Assembly: GCA_035307385.1 (NCBI GenBank) | Contig: DATGID010000026.1 | Coordinates: 1-64,000, forward strand | Direction: 5' to 3' | Origin: DATBHW01 sp035307385 | GTDB lineage: Bacteria; Chloroflexota; Ktedonobacteria; Ktedonobacterales; DATBGS01 | DNA: 64,000 nt | Shown: in pieces, positions 25,549-34,349 of the stretch | How the letters are laid out: each line of letters opens with the position of its first letter | Position numbering within the stretch: the first letter of the stretch is position 1 | Made by a program: the position numbers and the translations under genes | The notes under the pieces: model-generated | The model's input: the letters and a program-made list of their open reading frames with translations, nothing else | Told to the model about the DNA's origin: nothing | Databases searched by the model: none

Positions 25549-26751
25549 CTAAACGTGTGGAAACGTGTTGATTGCGGTGAAAACGCCCGCACACCGCACA
25601 GCATCGGCTGTGTGTGGCCCTAGCCGGGCAAGGAACCGCTGGAGGAGGTTGACCGCGCTGTTCTCGTCACGGTCCATCATCAGCCTACAGTTCCCACAGC
25701 GATACGTGCGTTTGTACAGTGGCATGGGCTGCTGGTGCCCACAGCCGCTACAGGTCTTGCTCGTATCGCGTTCATCTAAGAGTACCAATGCTTTCCCAGC
25801 CAGGAGACACTTGTAGGTGAGCATTTGCACAAAGCCGTAGAGTCCCCAATCGTTGAACACGGCCCGATGCTTCGCCTTCTGGTGTTCCTCATGCGCTTTC
25901 ACAACCATCTGCCGCTGGGAAAGATCACCGATGACAACAGTTCTTTCAACCAGTTTGCCCGCGATGAGATGAGACGCCTTGTGCAGACAGTCGCGTTGTT
26001 TGTTGCGCTTCTTCTCGGAGACTCTTATGTAGACCTGGGATAAGTGGATGTAGCGGCGGGACTTCTTCTTGCACCTATCCCGCTTGGAGCGGATTTTGTC
26101 TAACTGCTGGTTGTACCACTGAGCGCCTTTGAAACCCTCAATGTGGTAGAAGCGGCCCCGGCTATTGACCCCCGTTGCCAGCGTTTTGATGCCCAAATCA
26201 AAAGCAACCACCTGGCCCGGTTGTTGTGCGGCTTCTTGTACCTCATAGACAAAGGAAGCGTGATAGTGGCCTCTGGCATCTCGGCTGATGGCGGCTTCCT
26301 TGTAGCCAGGAAGCACGCTTTCCGTGAGTTCGGCTACAATGGTAGGATAGGGTTTGTCCTTCCCTTTGCCACCTGTGGGCAGCAGCATTGTGTTGCCTGC
26401 GACTTGCACATACATGGCGGGATAGCAGAGGGTGAAAAACTGGTGACGTGGCCGGACTCTGGGAAAACCAGGCTTCTCCCCCGCTGCGCAGCGCCGCCAG
26501 AAGGCCTTCATCGCCTTATCGAGTCGAAAGTAGACTTCCGCCAGCAACTTCCCATACACCTGATCGATGTCCGGGTCAAACTTCCGGCTTTCTGCCAGCG
26601 CCTTCTTGGCATCCTGGCAGTGCCAGCGCTTGCCGTCTCGTAACTGCATCACCCACCAGTTGTAAAGACCGCGACACTTGCTCTGCATCATCTCCAACGT
26701 TGCGGCGTCTTGCTCACTGACCTGGAGGCGGATTTTTCTGCAAAGCAGCAT
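25549..26751 (-). CDS. tnpB: IS200/IS605-type TnpB RNA-guided nuclease homologue
   Basis: This 400-residue TnpB homologue has the first RuvC Asp (D185 in VVAFDLGIKTLATG), the four-Cys zinc ribbon (C334, C337, C352, C355) and the third RuvC Asp (D362 in DRDENSAVNLL). The middle RuvC Glu, usually in 'vvEDL', is Gly275 here (TVVIGDLSQRQM); nearby E288/E289 might stand in, as alternative acidic positions are known in some TnpBs. No tnpA is in the window. Only 15 bases separate its stop from the next gene, so a guide RNA or right end would have to overlap coding sequence. Confidence 0.88.
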   Translation of the reverse strand: MLLCRKIRLQVSEQDAATLEMMQSKCRGLYNWWVMQLRDGKRWHCQDAKKALAESRKFDPDIDQVYGKLLAEVYFRLDKAMKAFWRRCAAGEKPGFPRVRPRHQFFTLCYPAMYVQVAGNTMLLPTGGKGKDKPYPTIVAELTESVLPGYKEAAISRDARGHYHASFVYEVQEAAQQPGQVVAFDLGIKTLATGVNSRGRFYHIEGFKGAQWYNQQLDKIRSKRDRCKKKSRRYIHLSQVYIRVSEKKRNKQRDCLHKASHLIAGKLVERTVVIGDLSQRQMVVKAHEEHQKAKHRAVFNDWGLYGFVQMLTYKCLLAGKALVLLDERDTSKTCSGCGHQQPMPLYKRTYRCGNCRLMMDRDENSAVNLLQRFLARLGPHTADAVRCAGVFTAINTFPHV

Positions 26752-26860
26752 CGCGGATCACCTTCTGGTACGAACGCAGCCCATCCAGCCGGGCGCTAAA
26801 GATATGGATAATAGAAAGCAGGTCTTGCACCAGTTCCTGTTATCAAGGATACCACGCGCC

Positions 26861-26892
26861 CGTCTCGCAAGCGTTACGAGAAGCGTTACGAG
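26861..26892. promoter_or_regulatory. Tandem CGTTACG motif, possible operator
   Basis: A 12-base unit AAGCGTTACGAG is repeated directly at 26869-26880 and 26881-26892, between the divergent tnpB and glycosyltransferase genes. The flanking CGTCTCGCAAGCGTTACG (26861-26878) matches the reverse complement of 32722-32739 at 16 of 18 bases, and a related double motif lies at 50059-50084. A shared regulator or left-end feature is possible. Confidence 0.4.
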
Positions 26893-27022
26893 CGACAGAG
26901 ATGGGCAAGCGACTCTATCGCCCTTGTTTCGCCGCCTACCTCTGGCATAAAACTTGGTAATAGCGTAAGAATATCGGGGGTTTGCCCAAACCTCTTTCTT
27001 GGAGATGACCAGAGGAGTATGC

Positions 27023-28039
27023 ATGAACATTGCCTTGCTGGGGCCGGTCTGCTGGCGCACGCCACCGCTGCACTATGGCCCCTGGGAGCAGGTTGTCAGC
27101 AATATCGCGGAGGGGCTGGTGGCGCGCGGCGTGAACGTGACGCTTTTTGCCAGCGGCGATTCCGAAACGGCGGGCACGCTCGACGCGATTTGCCCTGCTT
27201 CCATCTACGAGCATCCGGAACTGGACGGCAAGGTCTACGAATATCTGCACATCGCCCACTGCTACGAGCGCGCCCACGAGTTCGACCTGATTCACAACAA
27301 CTACGACTATATGGGGCACGCCTGGGCGCGGCTGGTTCCCACACCGGTGCTCACGACCATTCACGGCTTTAGTTCGCCACGCATCCATCCGGCCTATCAC
27401 GCATACAACGGCCTGGTAAACTATGTCAGCATCAGCGATGCTGACCGGCTCGACGGGCTGGACTACCTGGCAACCGTCTACAACGGCATCGACCCGGCGC
27501 GCTTCACCTTCAAGGAACGCCCCGGCGACTATCTGCTCTTCCTGGGGCGCATCTCGCCCGAAAAGGGCACGCACCTGGCAATCGAGGTGGCCCGGCAATC
27601 CGGCATGAAACTCATCATCGCTGGGATCATTCAGGACCAGGACTATTTCGATACGCTGGTGCAGCCGTTCGTGGATGGCAGGCAGATCGAATACATCGGT
27701 CCCGTCGGCCCGGATGCGCGCAACATCCTGCTCAGCAGCGCCTATGCCCTGCTGCACCTGGTCACCTTCCGCGAGCCGTTTGGCCTCACCATGATCGAGG
27801 CGGGCGCGTGCGGGCTGCCGGTCATCGCCACGCCGCTGGGGTCGGTTCCCGAAATCGTGCAGGATGGCCTCAACGGCCTGATCGTTCCCGATGCCGAGAC
27901 GGCGGTGGAACGCCTGCCAGAGGTGCTGAAGCTGGACCGCGCTGCCTGCCGTCGCCATGTGGAGCAGCGCTTCAGCCTGGACGCCATGATCGATGGCTAT
28001 CTGAACGTCTACGAGCGCATCCTGGGCACGGCAGGCTAA
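27023..28039 (+). CDS. Glycosyltransferase family 4 (GT-B fold)
   Basis: This 338-residue glycosyltransferase starts MNIALLGPVCWRTPP and has NYVSISDADR, the nucleotide-site strand LLFLGRISPEKGTHLAIEVAR and the C-terminal EPFGLTMIEAGACGLPVIATPLGSVPEIV, the E-x7-E signature of GT4 enzymes. Sugar donor and acceptor are unknown. AGAGGAG lies about seven bases before the ATG at 27023. Confidence 0.9.
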   Translation: MNIALLGPVCWRTPPLHYGPWEQVVSNIAEGLVARGVNVTLFASGDSETAGTLDAICPASIYEHPELDGKVYEYLHIAHCYERAHEFDLIHNNYDYMGHAWARLVPTPVLTTIHGFSSPRIHPAYHAYNGLVNYVSISDADRLDGLDYLATVYNGIDPARFTFKERPGDYLLFLGRISPEKGTHLAIEVARQSGMKLIIAGIIQDQDYFDTLVQPFVDGRQIEYIGPVGPDARNILLSSAYALLHLVTFREPFGLTMIEAGACGLPVIATPLGSVPEIVQDGLNGLIVPDAETAVERLPEVLKLDRAACRRHVEQRFSLDAMIDGYLNVYERILGTAG

Positions 28040-28926
28040 GCCAGCTTCCAGACCTGTGTGGTGCGGTCCCCGCCACCAGAGGCGATATACGTTCCATCTG
28101 GCGACCACGCCACCGCTCGGACGCCGAGCACCTGCGCGTGCCCACGATACGTCAAAACGTGCTTGCCGTGAGCAGCATCCCACAACCAGACCTCCGAACT
28201 CTGGTTGCCTGCGGCAATGAACCGCCCATCAGGCGACCACATAACCGCTGTTGCCTGGCTACGTCCAGCGCAGACAAAGAGCCGCTGACCGCTCATGGCA
28301 TCGGTAATGTGCACATCAGTACCCCAGCCGCCAGAGGCCAACTGTGTCCCATCGGGTGACCACGCCACACTGTGGACAAGCGATGGATAGCCTCGATAGT
28401 GACTGGCAAGGCTGGCGCTGGCAACATCCCAGACCTGCACACCCATCATTGTGCCCCCACCGGCACAGGCCAGATACTTCCCATCCGGCGACCACGCCAG
28501 AGACAACGCAACCGCTGTATCTGTGCGATAAGCAGCAACCTCGTGCCCAGTAGCGGCCTCCCAGACCCGCATCGTCCTGTCTGAACTGCACGAGGCCAGA
28601 CGAGAGCTATCGGGCGACCACGCCAGCGCCAGAACATGATCTGTATGCCCGCGAAATAGCGCGGGCATCTTTGGGTTATCCCAGACTTCAATCTCGCGGC
28701 CATTGCCGCTGCACGCCAGGCGTCTGCCGTCCGGCGACCACGCCACCGCAGCCACAGCAAGGGTCTGACTGCGATAGGTAAAGCGTGTCTTCCCGCTGCG
28801 CACATCCCAGATGCTGATCTGCCGTGTGCCGCCGGAGGCGATCAACGTGCCATCCGGCGACCAGGCCAGGCTGGCTACACCAAACGTGTGGCGTTTCTGG
28901 ATGATATTCTGGTGCGTGATACTCAC
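28036..28926 (-). CDS. Seven-bladed WD40 repeat protein
   Basis: The 296-residue product is almost entirely WD40 repeats: seven WSPDG/WSPDS blades, most ending in a 'I.VWD' strand (for example ISIWDVRSG, MRVWEAATG, VQVWDVASA, VWLWDAAHG). It should form one closed propeller in the cytosol and act as a protein-binding platform. The GTG at 28926 overlaps the stop of the upstream WYL regulator (GTGA), indicating translational coupling. The last 4 bases overlap the convergent glycosyltransferase gene. Confidence 0.85.
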   Translation of the reverse strand: MSITHQNIIQKRHTFGVASLAWSPDGTLIASGGTRQISIWDVRSGKTRFTYRSQTLAVAAVAWSPDGRRLACSGNGREIEVWDNPKMPALFRGHTDHVLALAWSPDSSRLASCSSDRTMRVWEAATGHEVAAYRTDTAVALSLAWSPDGKYLACAGGGTMMGVQVWDVASASLASHYRGYPSLVHSVAWSPDGTQLASGGWGTDVHITDAMSGQRLFVCAGRSQATAVMWSPDGRFIAAGNQSSEVWLWDAAHGKHVLTYRGHAQVLGVRAVAWSPDGTYIASGGGDRTTQVWKLA

Positions 28927-29900
28927 TGGCGCTCCCCTGCTACTGGCTCTTCGTTCGCGTGATGGTGCAAGAGTGCCCTGGCCTCGGCGGCCATGCGCTG
29001 GCGCAGCGATTCCGGCTCCAGCACGCGCACGTGGCGGCCCCAACCCAACAGCCATTGCAGCGCGTCATCCTCCAGGCGCAGGCGCAGCGTCGCCAGCAAG
29101 CCCGCTGGTGTTTCCTCCTCGCCAACCACAAAGAATGACCGCGACTCGCGCACCCAGCGCGCTACCTCCGCATCGAAGAGGACACGCGCCACGAGGTCGC
29201 CGTGTTCTGGCTTGATGCTCCGGTTCTCGTCGAACTCGGCGGGACGCGTAAAGGTTCTGGCAAGCAAGGTCAGGTCATCCATACGCTCCAGCCGGAACCG
29301 ACGAATGCCGCGCCGCATATGGCAGTACGCCGTCAAATACCAGGAGTCGCCCACATGCGCCAGCATATAGGGGTCGGCTTCGCGCTCGGACAGGCTGTCC
29401 TCATCCTCGGCCCCATGACGCCGCTGATAGCGAAAGCGCACCGTCACATGCTGCATGATCGCCCGCCGCAGCAGTTGCAGCTTGGCCTGCTCATCTGGCT
29501 TGCTCTTCGTGCCAGATTCCACAAAAACGATGCTGCTCTGAAGCTGGCGCACCTCGGCGCGCAGCGGCTCCGGCAGCACGCCTGCAATCTTGCGGCCCGC
29601 CGATTCGGCTGCCGCGCGATACTGTGCGTCGAAGTTCTGGGCCATCACCTCGCTGCCCAGCAGCAGCATGGTCGCCTCGTCGGCGCTGAAACTGAGCGGG
29701 GGCAAGAAATAGCCTTCCATCAACGCATAACCGCGCCCCGGCGTCGACATCAGCGGCACGCCCGCCTCACAGAGCGCTTGAATATCACGATAGATAGTGC
29801 GTTTGCTTGTTTCAAAGGTCTCTGCCAGGTCTTCGGCGCGCTGGCGGCCCTTGCCCTGCAATTCCAGCACAATGGCAAGCAGGCGATCAGTTCGGTTCAT
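28923..29900 (-). CDS. WYL-domain transcriptional regulator
   Basis: This 325-residue regulator has an N-terminal helix-turn-helix of the DeoR type (RAEDLAETFETSKRTIYRDIQALCEAGVP), then a WYL domain (VRFRYQRRHG, DSWYLTAYCHMRRGIRRFRLERM) and a WCX-like C-terminus. WYL domains bind small ligands or nucleic acids. It is the middle gene of a three-gene unit with the PLP enzyme upstream (9-base gap) and the WD40 protein downstream (4-base overlap). Confidence 0.9.
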   Translation of the reverse strand: MNRTDRLLAIVLELQGKGRQRAEDLAETFETSKRTIYRDIQALCEAGVPLMSTPGRGYALMEGYFLPPLSFSADEATMLLLGSEVMAQNFDAQYRAAAESAGRKIAGVLPEPLRAEVRQLQSSIVFVESGTKSKPDEQAKLQLLRRAIMQHVTVRFRYQRRHGAEDEDSLSEREADPYMLAHVGDSWYLTAYCHMRRGIRRFRLERMDDLTLLARTFTRPAEFDENRSIKPEHGDLVARVLFDAEVARWVRESRSFFVVGEEETPAGLLATLRLRLEDDALQWLLGWGRHVRVLEPESLRQRMAAEARALLHHHANEEPVAGERQ

Positions 29901-29909
29901 AGGAATGGC

Positions 29910-31379
29910 TCAGCAGTGCTGCCTGGCGGGCAGGCCGCCCTCATCAGGGACATCATTGAGGAACGTTTGCGCAAACTCCATAAAGCGGTAGACATCGGCA
30001 AAGGTGGTCGCCAGCCCCAGCGAGACGCGCACCGCTCCGCCGCTGGGCAGACCAAGCGCCGTCAGAAACTGCTCATACGTCATCGTCTCTTCGCCCACGA
30101 AGAGGCCCGCCATCGATTCTTTCGAGATGCTAAACGCTGCCTCACCCGCGCCGGGGTTACAGAAACAGCCGGTGCGCAGCGAGATGGTGTGCATATTGGC
30201 ACGCCGCGAAACAACCCGCTCGTCAATCACCTTGCCCTGTGGGTCCAGAAAATTGAGCGCAATCGTTCCGCCGCGCATCTGGCAATCGCGCGGCCCATAG
30301 ACGCACGCCACTGGCGTGCCAGTGTCGTGACGCAGGGCGAGCAGGTTGTCGAGCAGCCAGCCAGTCAGAGTCATCACCCGCGTGTGGATGGTTTCGACGC
30401 CAATCGACAGCAGGTGCTTCAGGCCAATCTCCACCGCTGGCAGGCTAAGATAGCTCAGCGTCCCATCTTCAAAGGCCGCCTCACCCTCGGCCATATAATG
30501 CCGGTCGCCCTGCACGGTGACGGCCCAGATGGTGCCGCCAGCAAACCAGGGGCGTTGCAGCTTTGCCAGCGCGGCCCGCCGCGCCAGCAGGCAGCCAACG
30601 CCGGTGGGATAGCCAAACATCTTATAGAATGACAGGGGTACAAAGTCAGGGTGCCAGCGACTCAGGTCAAGGCGATTCGTCGGCACAAAGGCCGCGCCGT
30701 CCACCAGCACATCCCAGCCGCGCGCGTGCGCCCACTCCATCCATTCCAGCGGATGCTGCACGCCCGTGAAATTGGACTGCGCCGGATAGGAAAAGAGGCA
30801 CGGGCCGCTGCCCATCTGATCAAGGTGTGCCGCGATCAGATCATTGCTCACGCGCAGGTCAGGCGGCTGCATCGGCACATAGGTAATCTCCGCACCTTTG
30901 GCGCGGGCAAACTCGCGAATGCCGTTGACCGAGTTGTGATTATCGAAGGTCAGCAGATAGCGCCCGCCAGCCGCAAACGGATACGACTCTCCAACCAGTT
31001 TCAACGCACCGCTGGCGTTGAGCGTGAAGATGGCGGCATATTCGTCGGGGTCAGCGTTGAAATACTCCAGAATGAAGGCGCGCGCGTGCTCGACCAGTTC
31101 GGTCATCGCGCTGGAGGTCGGGTTGTCCGAATGCGGATTGCCGAACACGCGCTGGCTGAGCATGTCCAGGTGCGCGCGTATCTGGCGCTCGGCATAGAGG
31201 CCGCCACCTGTATAGTCCAGGTAAAGCTGCCCTTCGTTGTCCAGCCGGGCATAGTCCGTTGCGCGCAGGTCATCCAGCAGGCGCGTGTCCTCAAAAGCGG
31301 GGTACTGCTGGCGGAACGTCGCCAGTGCGGCATCCATCTGCGCCGTGCTGTAGCGCACGGCAGGCGCGTTGCGAGCCAT
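29910..31379 (-). CDS. PLP-dependent class V aminotransferase-fold protein, molybdenum-cofactor-sulfurase-like
   Basis: This 489-residue PLP enzyme has the Schiff-base lysine in PLSFYKMFGYPTGVGCLL and the substrate-sulfur Cys motif LRTGCFCNPGAGE, which matches the NifS-like domain of MoCo sulfurases ('GCFCNPGA'). Such enzymes take sulfur from L-cysteine and place it on the Mo cofactor of xanthine-oxidase-type enzymes. The MOSC domain usually fused to eukaryotic versions is absent; a separate MOSC protein lies at 37033-37560. The ATG at 31379 follows GGGAGGG. Confidence 0.82.
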   Translation of the reverse strand: MARNAPAVRYSTAQMDAALATFRQQYPAFEDTRLLDDLRATDYARLDNEGQLYLDYTGGGLYAERQIRAHLDMLSQRVFGNPHSDNPTSSAMTELVEHARAFILEYFNADPDEYAAIFTLNASGALKLVGESYPFAAGGRYLLTFDNHNSVNGIREFARAKGAEITYVPMQPPDLRVSNDLIAAHLDQMGSGPCLFSYPAQSNFTGVQHPLEWMEWAHARGWDVLVDGAAFVPTNRLDLSRWHPDFVPLSFYKMFGYPTGVGCLLARRAALAKLQRPWFAGGTIWAVTVQGDRHYMAEGEAAFEDGTLSYLSLPAVEIGLKHLLSIGVETIHTRVMTLTGWLLDNLLALRHDTGTPVACVYGPRDCQMRGGTIALNFLDPQGKVIDERVVSRRANMHTISLRTGCFCNPGAGEAAFSISKESMAGLFVGEETMTYEQFLTALGLPSGGAVRVSLGLATTFADVYRFMEFAQTFLNDVPDEGGLPARQHC

Positions 31380-31583
31380 CGAAACCCTCCCATTCTTCAT
31401 TCAATACCTTTGCCCCTAGTATGCCTGATCTCTGCCGTTTTGGCTAGGGGCAGTGCTTTTTTCGCTCACTGTGCCAGGCGATACATCAGCGGCCACAATG
31501 AGGACGCATTCTGACCGCATGGGCCGGTATACTGAAGGAAAGGTCTGCTAGAAGCATAGTGATCGGAATGAAAGGGGATGCTG

Positions 31584-32714
31584 ATGCACACATTGAAATG
31601 GCCGCAGGTGCATGCCTGGCGTCTAGCGCAGCATGGCCTCTCCCCGCGTCTGAACCAGGGAGATTTCACCACAGCGACGACGCGCACAGGCGGGATTCAA
31701 GCGCAGGTAATGTCGGCTGCCGAACTGGCGTTATGTACCCGCGTCGATGGACTCTCCCCGGCAGAGGTCAAGGCTGCGCTCTGGCAGGAGCATACGCTGG
31801 TGAAGACCTGGGCCATGCGCGGCACCCTGCATCTGCTCACTACCCGCGCGCTTCCGCTCTATGTGGCCGCGCGAGGCTTTCACGATCAGACGCACCTCTG
31901 GGCCAACTATTTCGCCTACTACGGCCTCAGCCCAGCGCAGCAAGATGCCTTTCTTGCCGCTGTCCCGCGGGTGCTGGGGAAAGAGCCGATGACGCGCGAA
32001 CAGCTTGCCACCGCCGTCGCCAAAGAGGCGGGCGTGCCACACCTGCGCGAACTGATCACGGCTGCCAACTGGGGGTCGCCCTTGAAGCCTTCGGCCTTTC
32101 GCGGTGATTTGTGTTTCGGACCAAGCCAGGGGCAGCAGGTCACCTTCGTCAATCCCAGAGCCTGGCTGGGCGACTGGCAATCCAGCGAGCCGAAGCAGGC
32201 CCTTCAGGAAATCGCACGCCTGTATCTTCAGGCGTATGGCCCGGCAACTTCGGACGATTTTGCGCGCTGGTGGTGGGGTGGGTCGGGAAAGGTTCCGGCC
32301 AAAAAGCTCTTTCAGTCGCTTGAAGATGAACTTGAAGAGGTTGAGGTCGAAGGCTGGCGCGCGCTGGCCCTGCGCGAGACGCTGGAGCCAATGCAGCGCA
32401 TGGAAGGAACGAACACTATCCACCTGCTGCCGTTATTCGACGGCTATACCTTCGTGCTGGGACGCAATAACGAGCCGCTGCTCGCGCGAGCCTATCAAAG
32501 CCTGGTCTTCCGTCCTCAAGGATGGATATCGGCGGTGGTCCTGGTCAACGGCGCGATTCAAGGCGTCTGGCAATACACCACGCGCCGCCTGCAAACCATC
32601 GTCAAGGTGCAGATGTTCTCCGCTCCGGCAGCATGGACGCGCAAAGGGATTGAAGCCGAAGCAGAACGGCTTAGCGCCTGCTTCAAGACGGCCATTTCGC
32701 TTGAATATTCGTAG
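31584..32714 (+). CDS. Winged-helix DNA glycosylase-like protein (AlkZ family)
   Basis: The protein has about 376 residues and belongs to the winged-helix AlkZ/HTH_42 superfamily. GGIQAQVMSAAELAL holds the QxQ catalytic motif (Gln39, Gln41) of AlkZ-type DNA glycosylases, which open interstrand crosslinks or remove alkylated bases. Other family features are WAMRGTLHLL near residue 75 and FDGYTFVLGRNNEPLL in the C-terminal part. AlkZ enzymes sometimes sit in antibiotic self-resistance loci; no such cluster is visible here. AAAGGGG six bases upstream favours the ATG at 31584. Confidence 0.82.
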   Translation: MHTLKWPQVHAWRLAQHGLSPRLNQGDFTTATTRTGGIQAQVMSAAELALCTRVDGLSPAEVKAALWQEHTLVKTWAMRGTLHLLTTRALPLYVAARGFHDQTHLWANYFAYYGLSPAQQDAFLAAVPRVLGKEPMTREQLATAVAKEAGVPHLRELITAANWGSPLKPSAFRGDLCFGPSQGQQVTFVNPRAWLGDWQSSEPKQALQEIARLYLQAYGPATSDDFARWWWGGSGKVPAKKLFQSLEDELEEVEVEGWRALALRETLEPMQRMEGTNTIHLLPLFDGYTFVLGRNNEPLLARAYQSLVFRPQGWISAVVLVNGAIQGVWQYTTRRLQTIVKVQMFSAPAAWTRKGIEAEAERLSACFKTAISLEYS

Positions 32715-32798
32715 CGCGGTGCGTAACGTTTGCAAGACGGAAGTATAGTATGCTGGCAGAGAAGAAACGCGCCTCCATCCAGGAGAAGAAGCCAGCCC

Positions 32799-33048
32799 AT
32801 GTCTCAGCCAGCCACCATATCGGCCAGCACCAGCAATCTTCAGGCACCCAGCGCGGCAGTCACGCGCCTGCATGGGCGCGCGCTGGCTGGCTGTCGTCAC
32901 TCTGACCCTGGTCGTTTTTATCGCCAGCCTTCCGGCGTATTATGCCCAGGTCCAGCCCGCAGCCAGTAAAGGTCTGTATTTGATAATGCTACCGTGCCAG
33001 CGACAACTTCATGCTGCTAGGCGCGCTTCCAGGTTGTTGCCTCGATAG
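32799..33048 (+). pseudogene. Remnant of the N-terminus of a membrane sensor protein
   Basis: A start (ATG 32799, with AGGAG upstream) opens a frame MSQPATISASTSN that fails; in the +1 frame from about 32860 a membrane helix RWLAVVTLTLVVFIASLPAYYAQ appears, the typical first helix of Chloroflexota membrane histidine kinases, then the frame ends near 33048. A frameshift plus loss of the rest would explain this. It runs into the 3' end of gatD. Confidence 0.5.
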
Positions 33049-33814
33049 CCGACATCTTGCCCTTGTTCTGCATCGCCAGCTTCAGCGCCACCGCGTGCGC
33101 GGCCTCTTCGGCGCGGCTGTCCAGCGCGGGCAGTTCGATTGGCCCACCATAGCGATGCTCCAGCCCGACCTTGATGAGATAATCGGTGAACCAGGGGTTC
33201 TTGGGCAGCACCGGCCCGTGCAAATAGGTGCCATAGACGTGCTTATGGATCGCGCCTTCGAAGCCGTCGTTGCCGTTGTTGCCCCAGCCCGCCACCACCT
33301 TGCCCAGCGGCTTCGCATCCGACCCCAGATAGGTGCGCCCGCTGTGGTTTTCGTAGCCGACCATCACCTGCTTTTGCCCGGTGAAGTCGCATTCCATCGC
33401 CAGATGCGTCATAAAGCGCTCGGAGCCGCCCTCGGTGCGCAAGTCCAGCAGACCAATCCCCGGCAGCGTATCGCCTTTGAAGGGCTTGTACTCGTGGCCC
33501 AGCAGTTGATAGGCGGCGCACACGGCCAGGAAGGCGCTGCCATTATTCACCGCATCATGCAGGGCTGGACCCTTCTTCACGATATCGCGCGAAGCAAGCT
33601 GCATCTCGCGGTCTGCGCCGCCGTGCGAAAGAATCAGATCATAGGCGCTGAAGTCGGCCATCTCGTCCACCTCAACTTCGCGCACCTCGGTCTTGATGCC
33701 GCGCCATTCGCAGCGGCGCTGAATGGAAAACAGGTTGCCGCGATCACCCGCCACGCTCAAGAGCGACGGATACAGGTGGCAGATACGCAGGGTCATGTCT
33801 TTGAGTTCGGTCAT
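33017..33814 (-). CDS. gatD: Lipid II isoglutaminyl synthase, glutaminase subunit GatD
   Basis: GatD releases ammonia from glutamine for MurT, which amidates the D-Glu carboxylate of lipid II stem peptides. The 265-residue protein has the class I amidotransferase nucleophile Cys in AFLAVCAAYQLLGHEY and the catalytic His region YGTYLHGPVLPKNP, in the GatD/CobQ-like arrangement. The Gly-Gly usual after the Cys is Ala-Ala here. It is the third gene of the murT-GNAT-gatD unit. Confidence 0.9.
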   Translation of the reverse strand: MTELKDMTLRICHLYPSLLSVAGDRGNLFSIQRRCEWRGIKTEVREVEVDEMADFSAYDLILSHGGADREMQLASRDIVKKGPALHDAVNNGSAFLAVCAAYQLLGHEYKPFKGDTLPGIGLLDLRTEGGSERFMTHLAMECDFTGQKQVMVGYENHSGRTYLGSDAKPLGKVVAGWGNNGNDGFEGAIHKHVYGTYLHGPVLPKNPWFTDYLIKVGLEHRYGGPIELPALDSRAEEAAHAVALKLAMQNKGKMSAIEATTWKRA

Positions 33815-33839
33815 GCGTGCTCACTCCACTTCTGAAACA

Positions 33840-34349
33840 TTACCAATAGAGTTCCATTTCGGGTCGTTGACGCCGTTTGATCGTAAATCCTGCCCTGGCA
33901 TAGACCGGTTCGCCCTGCTCGCTGGCATACAACCAGATGCGCCCGGCCTCGCGCTCTTTGGCAAAGCTGACCATTTCATCCAGAATCCGGCTTGCCAGGC
34001 CCTTGCCGCGCCATTCCGGCACGGTGTACATATTAAAGACGAACGCTTCCAGGCCCGCTGGGTTTTTCTGCGTCGGCGGCTTCGGCTCCAGAATCAGCGC
34101 GCCCGTCGCCACAATCTCATCTTCGCTTTCAGCAACCCACATAGAGAGTTCGCCGCTGGCAAGCCGTTCGGTGATATAGCGGCGCACCGCCTGCACATGT
34201 TGTTCCCATGCCGCCGCATCGTCAATTGGCTCCAGTTCGCGCTGGAACGCCAGGCGCAGGTCGATCAGGATGGGTGCGTCTTCCAGGGTTGCCCGGCGAA
34301 TCGAGGGAACCACGCTTTCGCTCGCTTTCTGCCTGGCTATTCTTCCCAA
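33840..34349 (-). CDS. GNAT-family N-acetyltransferase inside the murT-gatD operon
   Basis: The 169-residue acetyltransferase has NMYTVPEWRGKGLASRILDEMVSFA (acetyl-CoA loop) and ASEQGEPVYARAGF. Its start overlaps the end of murT by 13 bases and gatD begins 25 bases after its stop, so the three are one operon. Its place between two cell-wall genes suggests, but does not prove, a role in peptidoglycan precursor modification. Confidence 0.83.
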   Translation of the reverse strand: MGRIARQKASESVVPSIRRATLEDAPILIDLRLAFQRELEPIDDAAAWEQHVQAVRRYITERLASGELSMWVAESEDEIVATGALILEPKPPTQKNPAGLEAFVFNMYTVPEWRGKGLASRILDEMVSFAKEREAGRIWLYASEQGEPVYARAGFTIKRRQRPEMELYW

